DNA from: a virus | Length of the DNA: 33,544 nt | Direction: 5' to 3' (one strand) | IMG/VR virus record: IMGVR_UViG_3300032116_000774 | Span: 1-33,544 of that record | Shown here: in pieces, positions 28,278 to 33,544 of the stretch | Layout of the letters: each line of letters begins with the position of its first letter | How positions within the stretch are numbered: position 1 is the stretch's first letter | Position numbers and translations under genes: made by a program | The notes under the pieces: generated by a model | What the model was told of the DNA's origin: nothing | What the model saw: the letters and a program-made list of their open reading frames with translations, nothing else | Database searches by the model: none

Positions 28278-28288
28278 GAACACAGAAC
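28278..28288 (+). repeat. GAACACAGAAC motif copy, opposite orientation
   Basis: One of four exact copies of this 11-mer in the window (others, on the minus strand, at 3734-3744, 4308-4318 and 6368-6378). This one lies just after the capsid stop. Confidence 0.6.
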
Positions 28289-28297
28289 AATTAGAAC

Positions 28298-29254
28298 TTA
28301 GGCGTAGCTGGTGTCGATGCCGATAGCGCAGGAAGCGTCGATGAGCTTCTCTGAGGTATTGTGGCGGCAGCGAATGACGTTCGAGCGGCGAGCCTCGTCG
28401 CGGTAGGTTTCCGTGACCAGCGGGGTCGCGGAATCTTCCGACCAGAGGAGCGTGCGGCCAAGACCGCCAGCGGTGAACTCACCCGCACCAAGGCGAGCCA
28501 AGATGATCTTGTTGTTGCCCCAGATGAAGCTACCAGAGTAGGACTGACCTTTCTTGGCTCCATTCTTGGCAGCGCGGCCAATGAGGACGCGCGACACGTT
28601 CAAGGCTTCTGCCACTTCCTGCGCGGAGGCAGGGCGAGCGGCAACCTTGGTCGGGCCGAAGATGTTGTCGAGCAACTTGGTCGAGCGGCGAATCCTGTTG
28701 AACACCGGAAGACTCAAGATGATCGTGTCGGCGGTGACGTTCTTCTTCGCCAGTTCAACCATCGCGTCATCAACGTCTTTAGCGATGTCGATGTTCGCAG
28801 CCGCGCCAGCGGTGTAAGCCGCCGCAGCCGAGATGGCCGAGATGCCGCTGCCGAAAAGAAGGTCGGCAACGCGCTGCTCGTGACCGATCAGAAGCGAGTT
28901 GTTGAGGAAGGTCGCGGACGAGACTTCGACATCGAAGTAACGGCCAAGGTCTGCGCTCGACTCATCCGGAAGCAACTCCTCAAGCTCGTAGCTTGCGGTG
29001 GTGTAGTTGTCCGTGGTGAAGCGGCGGGTGACGCGCGAGCGGTCAGTGCCGGGAGCGGTCTTTAGGTGATCGCTGTTGAAGGTTTCGCCGCCGCCGACTT
29101 CGATTTTCACATACTCACCGGAGCGAGCAGGAACGGAGAGGACGGGAAGAACTTCAAGGCCGATGAAGGGGAGAGCGTTGGAATTGCTCTGCGCTTCAAA
29201 GACGGCCTGCGAGATTTCCGCGCGGGGAAGGGCGTTGCTGTTAGTGTATGCCAT
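28298..29254 (-). CDS. Major capsid protein
   Basis: 318 aa. NALPRAEISQAVFEAQ at the N-terminus, then LEVLPVLSVPARSGEYVKIEVGGGE, SRVTRRFTTDNYTTASYELEELLPDES, VADLLFGSG, and DVDDAMVELAKKNVTADTIILSLPVFNRIRRSTKLLDNIFG..FIWGNNKIILAR. This order (strap, axial and peripheral elements, 'd....ikk.....p.t.v.s......') is that of HK97-fold capsid proteins of the lambda E type. Next to decoration and protease genes. No Shine-Dalgarno: CTACCACT precedes the ATG. Confidence 0.85.
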   Translation of the reverse strand: MAYTNSNALPRAEISQAVFEAQSNSNALPFIGLEVLPVLSVPARSGEYVKIEVGGGETFNSDHLKTAPGTDRSRVTRRFTTDNYTTASYELEELLPDESSADLGRYFDVEVSSATFLNNSLLIGHEQRVADLLFGSGISAISAAAAYTAGAAANIDIAKDVDDAMVELAKKNVTADTIILSLPVFNRIRRSTKLLDNIFGPTKVAARPASAQEVAEALNVSRVLIGRAAKNGAKKGQSYSGSFIWGNNKIILARLGAGEFTAGGLGRTLLWSEDSATPLVTETYRDEARRSNVIRCRHNTSEKLIDASCAIGIDTSYA

Positions 29255-29273
29255 AGTGGTAGTCGGTTAGCGG

Positions 29274-29627
29274 TTAGAAGCTCTTGAGCGGGACGGCGAT
29301 CTCCACGATGTCATTCGTGGTTCCAGCCGCGATTGCGTAACCAACGGTCACGCCGCCAGCCGAAGCAACTTTGCCGTCAGCGATTGCGTGAACCACGCTG
29401 CCAGCGGCAACGCCTGCACCGGAAACGGTGGCGAGGTAGGTCGGGTTGAAAAGTTTCACGTTCACAACACCGGAGGCCGAAGCGTCCTCCTGCGTGAACC
29501 CGATAGCTGCGCCGTTTGTCGCGGCCACAACTTGATTCTCCGTCGAGTCGATCTTGACGAGACGGAACGCGCTGATCGCGCTGGTGGCGACGAACGAGCG
29601 ATTAGTGGAGTCAACTTGGGATGCCAT
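29274..29627 (-). CDS. Head decoration (cement) protein
   Basis: 117 aa. ASQVDSTNRSFVATSAISAFRLVKIDSTENQVVAATNGAAIGFTQEDASASGVVNVKLFNPTYLATVSGAGVAAGSVVHAIADGKVASAGG. The beta-tulip-like pattern with 'a....G.....a..G..v.v.......v.....v..G..l....dG.v' matches the DUF2190-like decoration proteins that cement expanded heads, in place of lambda D. Immediately upstream of the capsid gene. No ribosome site seen. Confidence 0.78.
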   Translation of the reverse strand: MASQVDSTNRSFVATSAISAFRLVKIDSTENQVVAATNGAAIGFTQEDASASGVVNVKLFNPTYLATVSGAGVAAGSVVHAIADGKVASAGGVTVGYAIAAGTTNDIVEIAVPLKSF

Positions 29628-29641
29628 AGTGTTTGATTAGG

Positions 29642-30085
29642 TTAGAGAGTGCGGATGCCTTCGCTGCGGGCAGCGAGGTAGAAATCAGGGAAGCGGGCGA
29701 TGACGGCGCGAGTCGCGGCGGAACCGCTCAGACCTTCGGCCTTCACGACTTCAAGGGCTTCAGAGAAATTGGTCGGGACTTTCGGCTCGTCGGCTTTAGG
29801 GGCTTCGACGGCAACCGGAGCGGCAACGGGCTTCGCGCCAAAGTTAGCAACGAGGGCTTTGACTTCGGCCAACTCGGCGGCGAGCTTCGCGCTCATGTCC
29901 TCTTTGCTCTCCTCGTCCTCTTTGGATTCGTCTTCCGGTGTGATCTCGACTTCGATCTCCGGTTTCATTGCGAGAGCTTCAAACTTGGTCGTTGCTTCAC
30001 CGATGAAAGCCTCAAAAGCGGAGAGACGTTCGTTGATCGGGGCAAGGGCGGCTGCGATAGCCTCGGAAAATTGCTTTTCGTCCAT
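29642..30085 (-). CDS. Internal scaffold start inside protease gene (Nu3-like)
   Basis: ATG at 30085 (codon 163 of the protease gene) opens a 147-aa in-frame product beginning MDEKQFSEAIAAALAPINERL, the scaffold part. TTGACA ends 14 nt before this ATG, with AAGG close to it. Lambda makes Nu3 from an internal start in gene C in the same way. Inferred; not proven that it is made. Confidence 0.5.
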   Translation of the reverse strand: MDEKQFSEAIAAALAPINERLSAFEAFIGEATTKFEALAMKPEIEVEITPEDESKEDEESKEDMSAKLAAELAEVKALVANFGAKPVAAPVAVEAPKADEPKVPTNFSEALEVVKAEGLSGSAATRAVIARFPDFYLAARSEGIRTL

Positions 30086-30571
30086 AGCCTTTTTCTCGCT
30101 GTCAACCTTGGCCGAGAACAAACCCGATGGGTTCGCAGCCGGGGAATCAACGAGATCGCAAGAATAGACCTCGGTGCAGCGAGCAAACATTGTGTCGCCA
30201 ACTTCTTCGTGCGAACCGGAGAAGCTAATCGAAAGACCAAACGTGTCGGGCATGAGTTGCGCCATCTCCAAGATGCGCTCAGTGGCGTCATGCGCCTTGA
30301 GAAGATAGAGGTCGGCGCGGAGTTGATCGCCGTCGATGACGAAGTTTTTCAGCGTTCCGACAATCTGGTTAAAGCCGCTAAAGTGATCCGTTTTGACCTT
30401 CAAGCCGCCCGAATACATCTCCGCTGCGGCCTTAACTTGCCGCAAAGTCTCTTCGTCCACTTGCATCCCGTGGCCGCGAGCTTCGCCCACGGTGATGACG
30501 GACACGCCGCGAATGATGGCGTTCTCGGTGTCGATCTCGCCCATGAGGGCGGCGAAGTCAGTTTTGGTCAT
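29642..30571 (-). CDS. Head maturation protease with C-terminal scaffold region
   Basis: 309 aa. N-terminal ~155 residues: protease-like, with H63 in KTDHFSGFNQIVGTL, QLRADLYLL and S114/S116 in FGLSISFSG, then RCTEVYSCDLVDSPAANPSGLFS, the end of the gpO-type (S73-like) serine protease domain. C-terminal ~150 residues: acidic coiled coil (MDEKQFSEAIAAALAPINERLSAFEAFIGEATTKFEA) and a final short helical piece, typical of scaffold. ATG preceded by CTTTTGACA, 13 nt upstream. Fused protease-scaffold resembles lambda C, with an internal scaffold start. Confidence 0.78.
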   Translation of the reverse strand: MTKTDFAALMGEIDTENAIIRGVSVITVGEARGHGMQVDEETLRQVKAAAEMYSGGLKVKTDHFSGFNQIVGTLKNFVIDGDQLRADLYLLKAHDATERILEMAQLMPDTFGLSISFSGSHEEVGDTMFARCTEVYSCDLVDSPAANPSGLFSAKVDSEKKAMDEKQFSEAIAAALAPINERLSAFEAFIGEATTKFEALAMKPEIEVEITPEDESKEDEESKEDMSAKLAAELAEVKALVANFGAKPVAAPVAVEAPKADEPKVPTNFSEALEVVKAEGLSGSAATRAVIARFPDFYLAARSEGIRTL

Positions 30572-30602
30572 GCCAAGCTCTGACTGTCAAAAGGTGGAGG
30601 CG

Positions 30603-30638
30603 GGGGGCTTTCGCCCCCGTGCCAGACTCCGCAGAGTC
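30603..30638 (-). promoter_or_regulatory. Two hairpins in the protease gene leader
   Basis: GGGGGC-TTTC-GCCCCC (30603-30618; GAAA loop on the minus strand) and GACTC-CGCA-GAGTC (30625-30638) lie in the 91-bp gap between the small gene and the protease gene. A CCTTTT tract follows the first on the minus strand at a distance, so it may be a weak terminator or an mRNA-stabilising structure. Confidence 0.42.
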
Positions 30639-30662
30639 GGTCGAAGCAACGCCCCCGTTAAA

Positions 30663-30854
30663 TTAGTCGCCCCATGTGGTGAGGCACACCGCAACGCGCT
30701 GGTCGATGCGGGGAAATTTCTGCTTCATGTAGCCATCGCTCATGCAACGCTTCATGTATTTGCTTTTCTTCTCACCCGCAGGCTTCGGCACTTTGAACTC
30801 GGCATCCTCTGCGGCGAGCTTTTCAAGTTGTTCCTTGGCCCATTGGTTCGTCAT
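30663..30854 (-). CDS. Small phage protein with RCMSD...QRxAVC motif
   Basis: 63 aa: TNQWAKEQLEKLAAEDAEFKVPKPAGEKKSKYMKRCMSDGYMKQKFPRIDQRVAVCLTTW. The 'p..gE....fm.RCmsd..m...fpd..QR.AVC...W' motif is a small module seen in phages near portal and protease genes, with two Cys that may bind a metal. Starts 2 nt after the portal stop. Function unknown. Confidence 0.72.
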   Translation of the reverse strand: MTNQWAKEQLEKLAAEDAEFKVPKPAGEKKSKYMKRCMSDGYMKQKFPRIDQRVAVCLTTWGD

Positions 30855-30856
30855 GG

Positions 30857-32707
30857 TCAGTCTTTCTTGTCAGCGGCGTCCATTTGCTCGACTCGCGCTC
30901 TAGCCCATGACTGCCCAGAGTCGCCGCCCCAAAGAAGCCAAGCGATCTTTCCCGCGCTAGGATAGCCCTGCTCGCCGGGGCTAAAACCCTTGCCCTGCTT
31001 ATCGACTTCATGCCGCGCAAAATAGCTGTGCATCCGCTTCACTGTATCGGGCGAAAGGTTCATGCGGTTAGAAAGATCACGCGCACGGGCAACGCCGACT
31101 TCCGTGCCGCCGCGCCCGTGTTCTTCGCGCAGGGCAAGGCCACGCTTGGCTTCTGCGGCCATCGCGGCAGTCGGCTTGAAATTGATGTGCGCGTATTTGC
31201 CCGGAACGCTAAAGGAGGACTCGGCTTGCGGCTCGGCTTGAACGGGCGATTCAATCGGCGCAGCGTTCGGATCGGTCGCAACGCTCTCCACGCCTGCGCT
31301 GATTTGCTGCGGCAGGATTTCCATCTCCTGCGAAAGCTCGTTGATGTAGGCCGCTTCCTTGGCCCGCTGGCGCATCGAAGCCTGCCAATCGTGACCCGCC
31401 TCGCCGTAAAGCTCGGCGGCGGTGGTAAGGCCCATGCGCCAAAGCTCAATATCGGCGCGGGCATCGCGGCCTGCGTCAATGCTGACTGATCCCGGCCATT
31501 GCCATTGACCAAGGGCAACTTCGGGGCGGTTGGGCAGGATGCGCTTGGCCGCTGCGTCGAGGAGGGCAAGGCGCACCACGCGATTGAGAAACTGCGCCTC
31601 TAGCTGACTGCGCCAATACTCAAAGGTTCGCTCGGCTTGGCGAAGGTCTTTGCGGGCCTCCGGGCCTGCGCTAGAGCGATCAAGGACTACGCGAGCCGAT
31701 GTGCCGATAGCGCGACACATTCTGTCTTCCAAGTAGCGGACAAAGTTGGCAAAGGCTTGCGCGGGGCGGTTGTTGTTGCTGAACACCTCCATTGACTCGC
31801 CTGTGTTCAAATAATTCACGCGCCCCGGCTCCAAGGCGGTCAGCTTGATCTCGTTGCCGAATTGATCGCGCTCGCCGCGCAAGACCGAAGCAAGTTCCTC
31901 GTCCGCGCCGTATTCGGTGCGAACGATTCCTGCTTGGCTCGACGCCCATCTCGCCGCCAATTTCTCGTATTCAATCAGATCGGCAACGTCTTGTGCGTCA
32001 TTGAGGACGGGGGCAAGGACGGAGCGGCCCCGGTATTCGTCTGAGCGGGTGAAGTTTGCAATGTGGCAGAAGTTCGCGGCGTCGATCTCCTCAAAGTCGA
32101 GGTATTGCCCGCTGCGGTTGCGCTGGTAGACGCGATACTTGACCGGACGCCCCTTGCCGTCGATCAGCACTCCGCCGATATAGGCTTGGTCGTTTAGCTC
32201 AAGGTCGATGTCCCTGCCGATTCGGTCGGCGGTTACGGTCTGAAGTTTTAGATCGTCGCCATCGCGCACGATGATGACGCCGCAATCGCCGTCCACCATG
32301 ACGGAGCGGAAAACCAGTTGCGTAAGGCAAAGGAGCGAATGGCGTCCGGTGATGTCGCAGTTGTTGAACCAGCCGTTAAGGTAAGACTCAACATCTTGGT
32401 CGAGGGCGGTGTCGCCAGTGCGGGCTTGGTAGGCAAGCGATCCTGCGGTGTGAATGACGAAATGGGTCAATATCGCCCGGACTGTGCTGAAATTATCGTC
32501 TAGGTCGCGGGCGCGATTCATCAGTCGGATGCGCTCGGTAGTTCCCCCGATCTGCTCGGCAGGCATATTCATCCGCGCCTGCGGACGGGCGCGGGTGATC
32601 TTGGCCGCATCGAAGCGGCTGAAGGCCGTTAGTTTCTGGCGGGCAACCTCGCGCTGCAAGGCGGCTCGCGGACTGAACAAGGCAATCGTCTGGTCGATTA
32701 GGTTCAT
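30857..32707 (-). CDS. Portal protein (lambda B-like)
   Basis: 616 aa. Phage_portal_2-type core: FSRFDAAKITRARPQARMNMPAEQIGGTTERIRLMNRARDLDDNFSTVRAIL, GDCGVIIVRDGDDLKLQTVTADRIG, HIANFTRSDEYRGRSVLAPVLNDAQDVADLIEYEKLAARWASSQAGIVRTE, NTGESMEVFSNNNRPAQAFANFVRYLEDRMCRAIGTSARVVLDRSSAGPEARKDLRQAERTF. It forms the dodecameric DNA gate. The last ~115 residues (AAEAKRGLALREEHGRGGTEVGVARARDLSNRMNLSPDTVKRMHSYFARHEVDKQGKGFSPGEQGYPSAGKIAWLLWGG) are an extra module, so it is longer than lambda B (533 aa). Confidence 0.9.
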   Translation of the reverse strand: MNLIDQTIALFSPRAALQREVARQKLTAFSRFDAAKITRARPQARMNMPAEQIGGTTERIRLMNRARDLDDNFSTVRAILTHFVIHTAGSLAYQARTGDTALDQDVESYLNGWFNNCDITGRHSLLCLTQLVFRSVMVDGDCGVIIVRDGDDLKLQTVTADRIGRDIDLELNDQAYIGGVLIDGKGRPVKYRVYQRNRSGQYLDFEEIDAANFCHIANFTRSDEYRGRSVLAPVLNDAQDVADLIEYEKLAARWASSQAGIVRTEYGADEELASVLRGERDQFGNEIKLTALEPGRVNYLNTGESMEVFSNNNRPAQAFANFVRYLEDRMCRAIGTSARVVLDRSSAGPEARKDLRQAERTFEYWRSQLEAQFLNRVVRLALLDAAAKRILPNRPEVALGQWQWPGSVSIDAGRDARADIELWRMGLTTAAELYGEAGHDWQASMRQRAKEAAYINELSQEMEILPQQISAGVESVATDPNAAPIESPVQAEPQAESSFSVPGKYAHINFKPTAAMAAEAKRGLALREEHGRGGTEVGVARARDLSNRMNLSPDTVKRMHSYFARHEVDKQGKGFSPGEQGYPSAGKIAWLLWGGDSGQSWARARVEQMDAADKKD

Positions 32708-32953
32708 CTAGCTGCGGACTCCGCTAAAGTCGGCGTGAAGGACTCGGCGGCGTTTGGATTGGGCGCGGTCAAGGGCGGCTTGGATGTCGCCCAAGGTGTT
32801 CTTCATTTCGGTGAGGTTGGCGCGGGACAGGCTGCGACCGCCGATGCTGTAACTCATGCCGTTGCTCGCCACGGCGCGGATCGCGGCAACGTATTCGTCC
32901 CGCATCGCCTCAAGGGTCGCAACGGGAAGGCCAAAGAAATCAGAACGCGCCAT
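32708..32953 (-). CDS. gpW-like head-tail joining protein
   Basis: 81 aa. ATLEAMRDEYVAAIRAVASNGMSYSIGGRSLSRANLTEMKNTLGDIQAALDRAQSKRRR: helix, a beta hairpin (SYSIGGRSLSRA), helix, as in lambda gpW (68 aa), which plugs the filled head. It is in the expected position between terminase and portal. ATG preceded by TTTGACA with 13 nt; ribosome site weak. Confidence 0.78.
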   Translation of the reverse strand: MARSDFFGLPVATLEAMRDEYVAAIRAVASNGMSYSIGGRSLSRANLTEMKNTLGDIQAALDRAQSKRRRVLHADFSGVRS

Positions 32954-32968
32954 GCTTCTGTCTAACTG

Positions 32969-33088
32969 TCAAAGGCCAAGCAATCGCATGAGGACGCGAG
33001 CCGTGGCCTCGACCGACCAGACAAAGCCAAGGGCAGCGAAGCAAAAGAGCAGCGCAGGGATAGCGGACGAAGGGCGTTGCTCGTTCAC
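32969..33088 (-). CDS. Very small single-span membrane protein
   Basis: 39 aa from GTG overlapping the upstream stop (GTGA): NEQRPSSAIPALLFCFAALGFVWSVEATARVLMRLLGL. One clear hydrophobic helix (IPALLFCFAALGFVWSV). Its TGA lies inside the TTTGACA that precedes the gpW gene. Function unknown. Confidence 0.58.
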   Translation of the reverse strand: MNEQRPSSAIPALLFCFAALGFVWSVEATARVLMRLLGL

Positions 33089-33544
33089 AGTCCAAACTCC
33101 GTTTTGAGTTGCACGGCGAGTTTCGCCAACCGCTCAAACTCGTAGAGGAAGTCGCGGGCTGCGTCACGTTGCCACTCGGACGGATGGTGATAAGCGGTCT
33201 TGAACGTCAGCGTGAAGGGCGGTCGCTCCTTGTCGCCCTCCCCGGTGTCTGCCTTCGGCTCGGCATCGGGCAAGACCCCGGCGGCAACGTAAGCGTCCTG
33301 CAATCCCTTGAGCGTAGGGTTCTCGGCCAAAAGTGCATCTAGATTCACTTTTGCAAGCTTCATCCATTTGGCGAGGGTGCGATAACCGCGCTCGCCAGCG
33401 TTGGCCTCAAGCCATGCTTGAAACTCGCCATGCGGGACAAGTTCCTTTGCCTTCAAGCAAACCGCGCCAGCGTTCCAAGCGTGGCGGATGGCAAGCTCGG
33501 CCCCGGCTTGAGCAAGGGCCGCGCAGCGGTCGGCTTCGTCGGCG
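33085..33544 (-). CDS. DUF3102-like protein (cut by right edge)
   Basis: The frame is open to the edge, 152 codons visible. ALAQAGAELAIRHAWNAGAVCLKAKELVPHGEFQAWLEANAGERGYRTLAKWMKLAKVNLDALLAENPTLKGLQDA matches the DUF3102 pattern '...A...a...GklL.eak..vpHGeF..WLe.n.g.s.rta...M.la' found on phages and plasmids, here followed by a linker and a helical tail (WQRDAARDFLYEFERLAKLAVQLKTEF). A DNA-linked regulatory role is likely but unproven. Its true start is outside the window. Confidence 0.7.
   Translation of the reverse strand, partial: ADEADRCAALAQAGAELAIRHAWNAGAVCLKAKELVPHGEFQAWLEANAGERGYRTLAKWMKLAKVNLDALLAENPTLKGLQDAYVAAGVLPDAEPKADTGEGDKERPPFTLTFKTAYHHPSEWQRDAARDFLYEFERLAKLAVQLKTEFGL

Noticed and set aside
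28361-29065. Plus-strand ORF opposite the major capsid gene
   Set aside because: Arg/Gly/Val-rich shadow of a clearly recognised capsid protein.
29633-30583. Long plus-strand ORF (316 codons) opposite the protease gene
   Set aside because: Composition is low-complexity mirror of the minus-strand protease-scaffold gene; no ribosome site or operon context; GC-rich codon use opens antisense frames.
11344-32974. TTGACA copies read as classical sigma70 promoters
   Set aside because: The start codon lies 13-16 nt after the hexamer, leaving no room for a -10 and leader; no TATAAT-like box at 16-18 nt in the cases checked.
1-33544. CRISPR arrays, insertion sequences or transposases
   Set aside because: No spaced direct repeats with unique spacers, no transposase-like proteins or terminal inverted repeats were seen.

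Overview
The window is the central part of a temperate, lambda-like tailed phage (siphovirus type: long tape measure, tube, G/GT chaperone, no sheath or baseplate genes seen). Base composition is GC-rich apart from one AT-richer stretch near 18.1-19.9 kb. The host is not shown directly. The integrase subtype (NxLRHS box, MGNS instead of LGH) and the Asn/Thr-rich fibre repeats resemble proteins of the Verrucomicrobia/Planctomycetes group; this is a weak inference from memory. Shine-Dalgarno sequences are absent or poor before many genes, including the major capsid gene.

Layout. (1) 1-6545, minus strand: a tight early operon, mostly with 4-bp ATGA/GTGA overlaps, beginning at a small ribbon-helix-helix (RHH) regulator. 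It encodes small membrane and coiled-coil proteins, a Holliday-junction-resolvase-like nuclease, an ERF annealing protein, an SSB-like protein, zinc-binding and winged-helix proteins, a replication initiator/helicase-loader-like protein, a GT25-like glycosyltransferase and an ORF running off the left edge. (2) 6546-6653: divergent control region with GTTNAAC repeats; then, plus strand, a second RHH protein and a tyrosine integrase. (3) 8018-8108: the 3' half of a tRNA-Leu(CAA) gene plus its terminator-like hairpin, with candidate arm-type repeats on both sides. This is an attP configuration, so the sequence is a phage (circular or permuted) genome rather than an integrated prophage cut at its ends. 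(4) 8243-9718, plus strand: metallophosphoesterase, winged-helix protein, zincin and a small membrane protein next to attP. (5) 9907-33544, minus strand, read from right to left: DUF3102-like protein (cut by the right edge), small membrane protein, gpW-like joiner, portal, small protein, protease/scaffold, decoration protein, major capsid protein, terminator, a three-gene glycosyltransferase/methyltransferase cassette, connector/terminator proteins, tail tube, G and frameshifted GT chaperones, tape measure, a fast-changing tail-tip and fibre region, and a lysis cassette (holin-like, lipoprotein, CHAP endolysin). The terminase genes are expected beyond the right edge.

The strongest unusual observations are: a hexamer TTGACA that by hand count occurs eight times on the minus strand, each time 13-16 nt before an ATG, including an internal ATG that would start a Nu3-like scaffold; a lambda-type GGGAAAA frameshift site joining G and GT; a tail fibre with a typical secretion signal peptide; an out-of-frame ORF inside the endolysin gene; and glycosylation cargo directly after the major capsid gene.
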